This document shows positions 23,796-34,580 of a stretch of DNA of 64,000 bases, piece after piece. The notes below the pieces were generated by a model that was not told the origin of the DNA, ran no database searches, and was given only the letters and a program-made list of their open reading frames with translations. Each line of letters opens with the position of its first letter. Position 1 is the stretch's first letter. The DNA comes from Rhytidiadelphus loreus (Eukaryota > Streptophyta > Bryopsida > Hypnales > Hylocomiaceae): contig OX344764.1 in NCBI GenBank assembly GCA_947034895.1, forward strand, positions 58,881,348-58,945,347. The letters are read 5' to 3'. The position numbers and the translations under genes are program-made.

Positions 23796-24633
23796 ATTCA
23801 TATTTTTCAAGATTACTTTATAATTAATTTTTCTTTTAATTGTAAATTTTTTTTTAGTATATACACCCTTAAGAAGAAGGTACCCTAGGAAGGAAAAGCA
23901 TAGAAAAATCCTCTAAGTAGGAGAACTAGAAAAGTGTAAAATCTCATGAAAATAGGTACTTTCACTGTAGTTTTACATTTTAATTTGCAAAAAATAGGAA
24001 AATCAAATTTTTTTAAACTAAAAATTGTTGATTTGAGAAGAGTTCATAGTAATGTGACTTCACGAAAAGATTGATTTTAGAACTATCTTCATTGTTCAAA
24101 AATTGTGCATAATGGGAGTATTGTTTGCACTCATGTGGAGGACACTAAACAATAGATTTCATAGATTTTTTTGGGTAGGAATATGCTTTCCTACTACGCA
24201 AATAGACCATGAAAATTTCAGCTCCAGATCATTAAATTTCAAGACTCTTAATGTAGTTCCTAAACCTCATAGTGTGACAAGTAAACAAAAATGATTTTTA
24301 AATATAAAATAATTTTTTATTTCTAAAAAATAAGGGATCTAATTACCATCAAGTTAAACATCTCCAATAAAAATTTCAAGTTCATGAGGTATATGCCTCA
24401 AAAGTTATAGAGGATGACAAAAAAGTCATTCTCATTGTGACAGTAAATAGGACCCGTCCTTTTTTGTATAATTATGATGTAAGGTTGGAAGTGCATTCTC
24501 TAGCCTTATCAACTTATTTTCTCTTGAAGTTGTCTTGTAATCTTATCCTTGCCACTATAAACTCTTGATTGCCACCAATATGTTCCAAAATTCTTTATTA
24601 GTTATGTCCTTAACAATAGTAGAAAGCCTTGAT
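23796..24633. other. AT-rich non-coding DNA
   Basis: Nothing supported. A 63-codon frame at 24103 has no recognisable motif. Confidence 0.4.
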
Positions 24634-24641
24634 CTTGTCCA

Positions 24642-24978
24642 TGGGGTTGTTTATCTTGACATGACTTGAAGTTTTCACATTGTGATGTCACATTGCATCA
24701 TGACATGTCATGATTTTGTCAAGATTCTTAACCATAAATACTAAATTCTAAAAAATTTAGGACTTTTTTTCACTAATTTTTGACAATCATAGATAGAAAA
24801 GCAAACATATCACTACTATTTAACATATTAGTCTAATTTATGTTCTTTCTAGAAAATTTTATAATATTCCATCCAAATATTTAGAATATCCCATCATGAC
24901 AAACTTCAAAGTCAAGTCGTGAACGTCACGTATCATGACATCTTGACATTGTGATTTGATGTGACTTAGACAACCCTA
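24642..24978. mobile_element. hAT-type MITE, 337 bp
   Basis: Left end TGGGGTTGT; right end is the reverse complement of TAGGGTTGTC. Flanked by the 8-bp duplications CTTGTCCA (24634-24641) and CTTGTCTA (24979-24986), 7 of 8 matching. Inverted subterminal blocks contain CACATTGTGAT and CATGACATGTCATGA. The first nine terminal bases resemble those of the 7.3-kb hAT element, so both could use the same transposase. Confidence 0.75.
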
Positions 24979-24986
24979 CTTGTCTA

Positions 24987-25468
24987 GGGAATTTCACTCT
25001 ATGATGGCCTTGCTTTGGACAAATGATAGAGCCCCAATCCTAGGAATAAGGCCATAATAGAGTAGAATGTCCAAGATCATAGGCTTCCTACTACGTCAAT
25101 CCTTAAAGAATAGGCCCACAACCACTACTTTCAAGCTTTATTGCCCATCCCCTGTTTGCTACCATTTTGCAATTAGATATGAATGAAAAAATATATATTT
25201 ATTTTTCAAAGATGAATTCATTTGTCTACAATAGTTCATAAGATTTTCAAATTTTTCTTAGAAAATTTGAAATTACTATAAAATTTTTAAAATAAAAATG
25301 AAAAAAATTCATATCAAATATCAAATATACTTGAAAAATATAAATTTTTTGTCACATATGTATATTATAGTACATAAAATTATAATAATATGGTATAAAT
25401 TTAAGTTATTGTATCATTCTAAAATTAGATAATCAACAAACTATGGTTACAGGCCCAAAGTTTGTATT
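24987..25468. other. AT-rich non-coding DNA
   Basis: No gene or repeat recognised. Confidence 0.4.
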
Positions 25469-25471
25469 GCT

Positions 25472-25685
25472 CACTAGAAGAAACCCACGTTTTAGGTTAC
25501 GTTTTGTAATTTCTTAAAACGGATTTTAGGTGACATCTATTGCAACAAACCCATGTTTTATGTCAATAGTATGTCCAACATAACATCAATGTTGACATAA
25601 AAACATGGATTTGTTGCAATAGATGTCACCTAAAACGTTTTTAAAAATTACAAAACATAACCTAAAACGTAGTCTTCTTATAGTG
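25472..25685. mobile_element. CACTA-type foldback MITE, 214 bp
   Basis: Starts CACTAGAAGAAACCCACG and ends CGTAGTCTTCTTATAGTG, flanked by the 3-bp duplication GCT on both sides. Almost the whole element folds on itself (arms of about 90 bp, including GGTGACATCTATTGCAACAA and its complement). The ends and the 3-bp duplication fit the CACTA superfamily. Confidence 0.8.
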
Positions 25686-25688
25686 GCT

Positions 25689-26493
25689 ATAAAATATTGA
25701 AACTTAGGAATTTTTCAAATTTCTTAATTGGAGTAGAAAATTCACTTGATTTTCTTCATTTCATTAGTCAGATTCAAATTTAAAAAATATCATTTTCATG
25801 GCTAAAATTTACATCATCAAGTATAAATACATTAATCCTTAAAGGTCCAAACAACGTTTTTTGGCAACATAGTGATTTGGGGTAGACCGGCACTTGTAAA
25901 ATAATGAATATTGAGGGACAAAATTTTAATAGACTAGATAGACAGAGATTTTAGGGGCAATTCGTTTCATACCTTTTCAAATTATAGAAAAAAAATTGTA
26001 TTCAAAGAAGTCGTTTTTAGTGTTTAAAGGGCAGTACAAGCACCATCGAAATTACACTACAACTGAAAATTTTGATTCTTGCCCAACTAGGGAGGAGCAA
26101 ACCTAAGGGCATGGGTCTCGAACAACTTCAAAGTGGGTTTCCGTTTTACAAAATTGTTGATAGTCTTGGCCTCAACTACATTAGCAAGAGGGAGGAGATT
26201 GGGAGGACAACAAAGGAGTTGGTTGTTATGGTTGTTATTGTTCGAATGACACTAAAAATCATGGCTACCGTTTGCAAGATTTTGCTATAAAATTGACGGT
26301 AGAATTCAAACATTTTGAACAAAAATTTCATCAAACTCATGGTACAACTATGCAAGCATATTCATGACAAATTGTTGCCACCACTTTCTTCACAAATGTT
26401 TCTATGCCACCTTTCAATACCCTTGGGCACCAATTCGAACAAGGCTTAGATCATGACTGATCAACATAAATTTGGAGACAAAACAAGTGGATT
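25689..26493. other. Non-coding spacer
   Basis: No supported feature. A 72-codon frame at 26072 has no recognised domain. Confidence 0.4.
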
Positions 26494-26599
26494 TGTATAA
26501 GCCCTCGAAAATCTGGACTTATTTTTTGCAATTTTAGTTAGTTTTTAGATTAATTTCATGAAAAAACACATAAAAAGAGAGTTAATGAGAGTTTTGGTA

Positions 26600-26624
26600 G
26601 AAGTCCCTACCAAAGTACTGAGGA
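26600..26624. repeat. Conserved short hairpin in long repeat
   Basis: TTTGGTAG-AAGTCC-CTACCAAA is a perfect 8-bp stem kept unchanged in the second long copy (near 34690-34715), while the surrounding sequence differs. Confidence 0.6.
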
Positions 26625-28040
26625 ATGGTCTTAGAGTTGTGAAACACGTAAAACTTTATGTTTTCACTAATTCTAAGTCTTATTAGTAAATTTAGATGGT
26701 TAGTTAGTAATTCCGAGAAAAGAAAGATTATGAGAGTTAGTCATTCCTAGTGTCTTGTTCATGCGGTACAACATCTATAAGTACACATGAAATAAACTGG
26801 CTAAGTAATAGAGTCTAGTCGTGTTAAGTCAAAATCCAATTTGAAAGAATTGGATTTGTTATTTGTAGGTAATTTTGAGAATACAAGCCGTTTACAGACC
26901 AAGATGGAAGAAAAGGAGGTTGAAACATACAAAGAGGTGCTTTTCTAGGTCAAAGCATGCCAGGAGGTCAAATTAGGATCCAATCATCTAAGATTCCCCC
27001 GGTATTAAGAATAATTTTTTCCCCGAGTGGAAACTATTAAAGAATTGCTAAAAATAACATCCTTATTGGAGATTTGGTTTTCCCCTTAGCTGATGGATAC
27101 TTTGTAGAAGAATGTCTAAAAGTTTCGGGATTTGACAAAACTCCACGATGACTCCATGGAAAGTGAACCGCTTAAAAATGCATTCGTAAATTTCTAGAAA
27201 TTACAAATGTTGTGGTAAAATCTCACTAAAAATTAGGATAGTGTTTTGTGTGCTAATAAAGAGCCCTGTCAAGTTTGAAGACATTCCAACATTCCCAAAT
27301 ATTATAATCAAGATCAACATCTAATTTCATGAGAATTTACAACTTGGCGGCGGGTTGACCGGCGTACCAGGAGCTAACGATGTTCGAATGGAGCAAATCA
27401 ACGGTCAACTCTTACTCCCATACACATTTTGAACCACTCTAACTAGATAGTTTCATCAAGAAGCGCAAACTCCAAAAGTTAGAGTTTTGACTTTTGTTTA
27501 GAGTTACGTGACTCAAATTTGCGCTTAAAAACGACCGAGGAGGTAGAGGTAAAAAGTCCCTTGAGCTAATTGGGGTCTTCTAAACACAATGGCGCAATTA
27601 GTTTTTGATTTCAAGTTTTTCCTTAAAAGATAGATAGGGTCAACCCTTAATTTGATTTTTTTATAGTAATTTGTGATTAATCTGTGGTGATTTTACAAAT
27701 ATCTTTTGGAAAATCAAAGATTGAATTTGCTCAAGATCCTTTTCTTGTATAACAAGTCATCTTTTGAACTAAATAAAGACAATTTGGAACTAACCTTGGA
27801 TTAATTTATAAAATATCTAGATGAATTAGGTTAATTTTCAAAATATCTTTGGAAAAATCTAGGATTTGATTTAGGTAAGTTTCCAAGGCCAATTAGGGCC
27901 CAAAAGGAACTTGCTTGAGGACCTTCCTTCCCATTAAATAAAGACTATTTTAAAATTACATTAGGTTAATTTAGCAAAATATCTAGATAAGAAGTAAGAA
28001 AATATTTACTGACAACTTACCGAGGGGAGCTGGGAGCAAG

Positions 28041-28048
28041 TATAAAAG
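28041..28048 (+). promoter_or_regulatory. TATA box of long repeat, copy 1
   Basis: TATAAAAG about 1.55 kb from the repeat start. It is followed by the block GGCCCTTCCT...GGTTGTTC conserved in copy 2, where the TATA box is also kept. Likely start of the element's transcript. Confidence 0.6.
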
Positions 28049-28118
28049 GCCCTTCCTTGAGGTTGTTCATGGCCCTCATTCTCTTATTTCATTTCTTGTT
28101 GTTGTTCTTGTCGTACTA

Positions 28119-28133
28119 CCGACAAATTGTCGG
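28119..28133. promoter_or_regulatory. CCGACAAATTGTCGG palindrome downstream of TATA
   Basis: A perfect 15-bp palindrome (odd centre) 78 bp after the TATA box. It contains the same 11-bp core that is repeated 25 times at 30541-32507. In copy 2 the matching site is CCGACACTTATCGG, where the core is lost. It could be a protein-binding site or an RNA hairpin in the leader. Confidence 0.55.
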
Positions 28134-28228
28134 AGCACTTTAAAGTCAAAATTTGGCTATTTCATTTTATTTCTTTTGTACTTTGAAGGTCCAGAAGGCC
28201 CCTTCAAAGATTTATTTGCTTTCCTTAT

Positions 28229-28370
28229 TTGAATTTGGAGGCTTCAAGCCCCAAAACTTTGATTTTCAAGAATTTAGGAGGAAGAAATTTCCTAACTCTA
28301 TTATTGTTGAGTTAATTTAATTTCTTTTTTGAATTTGGAGGCTTCAAGCCCCAAAACTTTGATGTTAAGA
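28229..28370. repeat. Two ~105-bp units with GGCTTCAAGCC hairpin
   Basis: GAATTTGGAGGCTTCAAGCC followed by CCAAAACTTTGAT occurs at 28229 and again at about 28334. Copy 2 has the same duplication (36357 and 36456). Confidence 0.8.
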
Positions 28371-28559
28371 GTGTTGGAGGGATAGTTCCTAAGCTCTAAT
28401 TGATTTTCTGGTTCTTTTTATTACTAATAAACGATTTGTGCGAATTGATAACAGATTGTGATTTAAAAACTTTAAAGTGGCAAACCTAGTCTTAGCCAAA
28501 AGATTTTTATATCACCCCGTGCTAAAACTCGTTATATAACAAGTGTTTGGTTTGATTAA

Positions 28560-28752
28560 TTGTTAATGTTCGGTTAAATATTGTCATATGTACCTCCTTT
28601 AGTGATTAACTAGGAACTTTGATTGAAATTTTGGAAGTTAGTTTTTAATGTTCGGTTAAACATTGTCATATGTACCTCCTTTAGTGATTAACTAGGAACT
28701 TTGATTGAAATTTTGGAAGTTAGTTTTTAATGTTCGGTAAAACACTGTCATG
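28560..28752. repeat. 83-bp tandem repeat, 2.3 copies
   Basis: Units begin TTAATGTTCGGTTAAA and contain ATTGTCATATGTACCTCC. The first two units are almost identical. Copy 2 carries about 1.6 units near 36691-36820. Confidence 0.85.
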
Positions 28753-28804
28753 TGTACTTTTAAAAGTTAAGCTTTCAAAGTACTATTCTTGTGTCCGTGG
28801 ATAC

Positions 28805-28925
28805 CATTTGTTCCTGGGCTTGCCCCGCATGGTGGAGTTCTGACCTTGAAACCTGAAAACAGGTACTTTAATTTTAAATATTCTTGCTATCACCTGGGAT
28901 TGCCCCGCACCGCAAAGCTTTAACC
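28805..28925. repeat. Two ~80-bp units (CCTGGGNTTGCCCCGC)
   Basis: The same unit is expanded to four copies in the second long repeat (36866-37140). Confidence 0.75.
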
Positions 28926-29329
28926 CTAGAATAATTAAAATTTGGTACTTTTTCAAAGAAATCTAGAGTATTTAAGAGTTCGAGTCCTTTTGGAAAAAAT
29001 CCCTTTACTCCATGTTTGAAAATTGTCGATAGTGTTTTGAGGATTAGAGTTAAATTGCTCAAAACCTTTGATGATATTTTTGTGTTGTTTTGCTTAGTTG
29101 GAACTTATTCCGTCAAATCCCAAAAACTTAGATTAGTTTCTTTTAGTTCTTTAGAAATTAGAATAGGAATTCTTTTTTTGAATGTTTAGTTATCATTTAG
29201 AAATTATCTTTTAGTTAGAATTTCATTTCTTTTATTGTTGGTAACACCACCCCAAAAACTGATTTAAACCACCACCTTTGTTAGGAATGGTTTAGTTTCA
29301 TTTAAAAACCAAGTTTGCAACCTGTTGGG

Positions 29330-29520
29330 AACACTGAGAGTTGTAGTCCACGCCTCAATCAGTTGCAACTTGAGCTTCAATCCAAGCCTCAGTCAATCGC
29401 AACCTAGGCTTCAGTTCAGGCCCAATCAGTCGCAGTTCGGGCCTCAATCGGTCGCAAGGGCGGGAGTCTCGCATATCAGGGGTTGCAGTTGGATTGCTAG
29501 GGTAGGGACTGAGTTGAGGA
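29330..29520. repeat. Degenerate ~27-bp minisatellite (CCTCAATCAGTCGCAA)
   Basis: Around six diverged units. At the corresponding point of the second long repeat a different minisatellite (GGGAACGAGCTGCC units) is found. Open frames on both strands here are repeat artefacts. Confidence 0.7.
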
Positions 29521-30512
29521 AAGTCTAGAGGTTGGGTTCGGCCAGGGTCCAGGGAGTTGGTTTCAACATACAAATCTCAAAACTAATTTGGATTCACACC
29601 CATACAACAAAAAGGTTAGGTCGTTGCTTGCCACACCACCATATTTTTTTGGAATTTGAAACTAAGACGTGGAAAAACACAACCTCATAAGCTCTCCACT
29701 CTCCATAACCACCTCTCAAATCAAGAACACTAACAACAATTGGAATGAATTAAAAGCAATGAGACAAGAAGAAGAAGAAGAAGGCATTAAAAACTCATGA
29801 GGTAAAAATCTTACTATTCACCTAAGATTTGGAGGGATATCTTCATTCCTTTCCCTATTCATTTATTATTTTTCTATTGTTTTTATTCCATTTACTATTC
29901 ATTTAGTTGTTTGGTAGTTATTAATTAGAATTTCATTCGTATTAGTTGGCAAAATTGTTGTTCAGTGTTTTGTTTTATTAGGCCTAATAAGCCAAATAGA
30001 TAAAAACAAAAAACAACTAAATATCTTTGGAATATTAAAGAAGAAAACTAATAAACAATTGATTAGGGAATAATAATACTATTCATTGAAAATTAAGGAA
30101 TTTAACAAATTAGGTCAAACATAAAAACTAAATTATTATTTTCTATTGCCAAAACTAACATAGTTTGAATATTTAGATAGGTTTTAGAACAATAAATTGA
30201 ACAAAGGATTATTGAAATTTACCAAAATTTTGTAATTCTTGAAAGACCACGGGGAAACTATCATGTTGGTGTATTGCAACAATGGATTCATTGATGTTTT
30301 CGACACTGAGGTATGACTTTTAACCTTGTTCCTTGAATTTTCTTTTCATTTAGATTAACAATCACAACTAACAATTAGAATACCATTTGCTAGTTAACAT
30401 TTAAAGAATCGCTAAAATCCTTTATAAAACTTAATTAAATTGTGGAAGTAATAAACGGATGAATTTTGAATTAATTTGGAGAAAAGAATACTAATTTCAT
30501 CCAAAGGAATCT

Positions 30513-32795
30513 TGTAGTCACTTGATTTTTTCTTTTTCTTGACAATTCGTCTTTGGTAGTGTAAATAGGACAAATTGTCAATTTAAACTCCTACTGTTAG
30601 CACAATATAGACGATTGGTCTTTATAAAGCAGGTTTGGAACGATGTGATGGATTTTGCCTATAATGATGCAAATGTAAATAGTTGTCTTCTACAGTGTAT
30701 ATAGGAAGACAATTCGTCATTTTCTTGGCCCACTTTTATTTTTCTAAGTCTTGAACAAGTTGTCGTGTACTTATATAATTTGTAATCGAATAATAATTTT
30801 TGACTATTGGCCGTTGTGTTTGTTGTGTTTTAATTTCAAGAGATCCAGTTATTGGATTTTCTTGAGCTTGGAAGTTTGCCAAGCTGTGGGCCGTAACACC
30901 AATGATTGGGTCACATTTCTTGACAAATTGTCAAGCTGTTATTGCGATCCAGTGATTGGACGCAATTGTGTTTGGAGTAATTGTGTGTGTGGATAATTGT
31001 TTGGAAATATTCAGAGACAAATTGTCAGCGTTATAGTTTCGGTAGTTTGTTGTAGTTACGATAACAGATAAAGACAATTTGTCGGAGTATGCTGTGAGTG
31101 CGTAAAGACAATTTGTCAAGTTAACTGGTTATCATTGTAAAGACAAATTGACTGCGTTGTTAGTAGAAATGATTGAGACAAATTGTTATCTCAATTACTG
31201 CGATGGGAAGCATACGGATTGACGGAAAGAGAAAGACAAATTGTCATCGGTGATCACGGTTGCTGCTAAGAAATGGGAGTTCAAATCAAGAAAGACCAGT
31301 TGCCGTAGAGTTAAGATCGTTCGATAGACAATTTGACAATCCTCCAACGATACAGATAAGTACAGTGGTTCTTCAATTTGTAATTGTGACAATTTGTTTT
31401 TGGGTAATTGAGTTGAAGTCTTTTGCTGCCTAAGATAGAATTGTTTAGAGGATAAGTTTCGAGTGTTGAAAGTGAAAATTGATACTGTCAAGTTGTTTTA
31501 TTGAATAATGAAAGAATCGATATGGACGTCTGAATAGAAATTGCCAAAGTGTGAGATAGTGTAAAGACAAATTGTCTAAGAGCTATACAGTTACATTATC
31601 ATCAATTGAAACGCATTGAATAATCAAGTTGTTATTCGAATAGGTTTCGTCAGGAAGGAAAACTAGTCTTTGAATCCAGGTAAGACAAATTGTCGTGAAT
31701 TTCTGTTTATTGATTTCGTATTGTTTTGAAATTATTTGTATACTTTTAAGTATAAATGATTGTTATGGAAACGACAATTTGTCATGGCGTATGAACTGTT
31801 GTGAATTAATTCCAATTCTGAAAGGGAAACTACTAATTTAGGGATTACTGAAAAGACAAATTGTTTCGACTCTTGGTATTCAAACCACACCTAATTGACC
31901 TTTAAATTGACAATTTGTCTTTGATTACAAAAGGATACGAAGCCGAGAGACAATTTGCCTTTGTAGTTTTCTCTCTATTATCGACTAATGGACTGATTAA
32001 ACCGGATACTGTAAGACAATTTGTCATGATCCGGGACTGTACTGGCCAATTTGTCAAAGTATTCGATGTGGTTAATGATAATTTGTCCTAGTTGTTTGTT
32101 GTAAGTAAAATTGAAATGTGTATTGCGTATAATAGATGAATGGATAGTTTTGAAATGCAAATAAGCTTATGATATTAATAGTAGAAATTGGAATAGATAT
32201 TGAATTATATTGTGATGATGTGTTAGATAGAATTGCCTTGTGTTGTTATTGTTGTAAATGTAATGCATCACACACTCATGCCCTTGCATTTAGTTAAAGA
32301 CAATTTGTCGTAGGACTGAGACGGATCTCCTACTCATGATAATTTAGTAATTAGGCTAAATAAGTAGTGACTGCCCGACAATTTGTCTCTCACGATAAAA
32401 GATCACTTTAATTAATGAACATATATCTCTATACGTATCTATATATTATTTGCACTTAAAGGTCTAGATCATACATGACAATTTGTGGTCTAAATTGACA
32501 ATTTGTCGGAAATACCCCTAGAATACTAGTCTAGGACTGGGACTGCATTCATGCGTCCAATAGCATTATTAATGGACTGCTAACGAAATTGATTCTTGGG
32601 AATAAGAGTGAAATCTATGTATTTTCCCTTTGTTTGTGTATTTTAGTAGTATTTACCCATAAATCCACATCATTCTAGAAAACAAGTGACCTCAGCCACA
32701 ATACATTAGACTATTTGATCATTCCCTAGAATTAGAACCCCTATACTGTATTCTTGGGTTTTGGGTTTTGGGTTCAAGCGAAAACCTAGTTTACA
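30513..32795. mobile_element. 2,283-bp TG...CA insertion (solo-LTR-like)
   Basis: Starts TGTAGTCACTTG and ends CCTAGTTTACA. It is flanked by AATCT at 30508-30512 and 32796-32800, the 5-bp duplication typical of LTR retrotransposon integration. The second long repeat is continuous at this point (near 38911), giving a paralogous empty site. There is no internal coding region, so a solo LTR is the simplest reading. Its composition is more balanced than its host's. Confidence 0.7.
30541..32507. repeat. Array of 25 GACAAWTTGTC palindromes
   Basis: Exact copies start at 30569, 30922, 31016, 31073, 31107, 31235, 31566, 31684, 31773, 31909, 32015, 32299, 32377 and 32497. One-mismatch copies start at 30541, 30708, 31142, 31177, 31327, 31388, 31855, 31949, 32045, 32077 and 32477. 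The DNA between sites is not repeated, so this is not a tandem satellite. Spacing varies (20 to 222 bp) with a local run of 34, 35, 35 bp. Some copies extend the palindrome (CTTGACAAATTGTCAAG at 30919-30935). This pattern resembles clustered protein-binding sites. Confidence 0.9.
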
Positions 32796-33604
32796 AATCT
32801 CAAAAGAAATCTAACTTGATTTAGGAATCTAGGAAATATTAGAATATTTGGAGAAAGTTAAAACCTAATTTCTCCCTTTATTCTATATAGAACTTATCAA
32901 ATAAAGATTTCCATTCAACTAAGGGGAATTTTCATTCATCCATAAGTCTTTATCTAGAAGTCCAATAATTGTGCTTTTTACCTTAGTAGAAAGGTAATTT
33001 CTTACTTTCCTCATAAAAACCATAAAATCCCAAAAAACTACTAAATTTAAAATAGTAACTTAGAATTATGATTAATAAAAGAACAATTAAGAATATTTTT
33101 AAAAAATAACTAAAGAATCTTTTGAAACTATAATCTTTTAGATAATCTTTTGAAGATTCCAAAACCACCTTTTACTTTAAAATTACTTTAATTTTAAAGG
33201 AGTAAAGTATGGATGAAGTTTGGCTTAATTTTGGATGACAATTCTTAAAGTAGGTCAAAAGTAGGTTTTCTCTAAAAAATTCATTAGTTAATTTAATTAA
33301 CAATGAAATTTAAAATTGTTTTGAATTTATTTGCTATTTTTAGTCAATGGATGAAGTTTTTAAAAATATAATTAGGTACGAATTTCATCCTTAGATATCT
33401 TTTAGTAGGAATATTGGAATTCAGCTTGCTTTACCTTTCTGAAAAGGGCAAGGTGCATTCTACAAATTAGTTTAGATAGATTTTTAGTTTAGATTAGGTT
33501 TACTTGCTTTTAATTAATCATCAAAGATCTTGAACCTTTTAACATTTAGTGTGTTTTGAAGAATTCAAACTAGATTACAATCAGAATTCTTCAAAACATT
33601 GTAA

Positions 33605-33854
33605 ACCTAGTGTTCTTTGGCCGGACAGTCTGATTAATTAATTATTAAAAAAATTAATTAATTAATTAATTTAAAAATAATATTTAAAAATAACATTTTT
33701 TTTATAATTAAAAAAATAATAATAATTAATTCATTAATGTAGTCCGACCTAGCAATCTCTGTGCTAGATCGGACTGCTGGTTCTGCAACATTCCTATAGT
33801 CTGGGAACGTCGGAGAACTCGAGGTCTCCCAATGGCCTGAAAATTCTTCTAATG
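33605..33854. mobile_element. Hairpin-rich MITE family, copy 2 (left end degraded)
   Basis: Contains the AT core, a 14-bp stem AGTCCGACCTAGCA/TGCTAGATCGGACT (33743-33777), an ATTCCT...GGGAAC hairpin and a terminal TTCTAATG. The stem bases differ from the ACGTGGC stems of the other copies although the fold is kept. Confidence 0.6.
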
Positions 33855-33925
33855 AATTACTTATTTACACCACTAAAGCCCGTGTGTAACTTTTTGACTT
33901 AAAGGTGGAGTTAGAAACACTCACA

Positions 33926-34580
33926 ATTTGCAATGGCTAGACTATGCTTTCTAACTGAATCTAACACTAATGAACTGTCAAAAGCTATGCATTTATAACA
34001 ACATCCCATAGCTCCCATTACAAAGTTCAAAAAATGCAGAGGATAAAATAATGCAACAACAATCTCCTTAGCAGGTGCCTTGAACATGCCAATCTTATCT
34101 ACACATAATTCACTATATAATGAACTCAATAGCTAGAGAATTGCAAAATGAGTAGACTAGCCAAACATAGAAAGCAAACATTGCATACTTGCACCTTCAA
34201 CAACAACAAAAGGAGAGACAACTAAGAAAAGGGAGATTGATTGTCAGGGACATTCAAGGTTTGAGTTCTCACCAAGGACGGAGTTCGCTGGGCAAGGCAT
34301 TGGAGATTTGGAGCTCCATGTCTTGAATTAGTCATCAGGATAGTGGATGTCTTGAATTAGTCATCAGAATTATTCCATGTGGCACAAAGACAATAATCCG
34401 AGCCTAAGCAGTCTAGCTTGAAGTACAACGAGAAGACATGGTCTAGGAATAGGGACTCCACGGGCTAGCAATTCGACAGCAACAACTTCAGCTCAAGGGA
34501 GTTTGCAGAGAAGGAGGGAGCCAACAGGGGTTGGCCAATGATTTTTTTTGGCAAAATCTTCAAAACTATAGTCGGAGAGG
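33926..34580. other. Spacer between the two long repeats
   Basis: 655 bp without a gene. It includes a 30-bp tandem duplication (TGTCTTGAATTAGTCATCAG twice, near 34318-34367). If the two long repeats are the LTRs of one element, this would be its whole internal region. I see no convincing primer-binding site or polypurine tract. Confidence 0.5.

Larger units (their letters stand above)
26494..33925 (+). mobile_element. Long direct repeat, copy 1 (giant LTR or LARD-like)
   Basis: Begins TGTATAAGCCCTC and ends ACACTCACA. It is colinear with 34581-39855 apart from insertions. It holds a TATA box at 28041, pyrimidine-rich and hairpin-bearing sequence downstream, 83- and 80-bp tandem repeats, and no protein frame. 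TG...CA ends plus an internal promoter suggest an LTR, but I found no primer-binding site, polypurine tract or gag-pol. No clean 5-bp duplication flanks this copy. It hosts a 2.3-kb insertion (30513-32795) and a MITE remnant (33605-33854). Confidence 0.55.

Noticed and set aside
30541..32507. CRISPR-like or satellite reading of the palindrome array
   Set aside because: Repeats are only 11 bp, spacing is irregular and intervening DNA is not repeated, so neither model fits.
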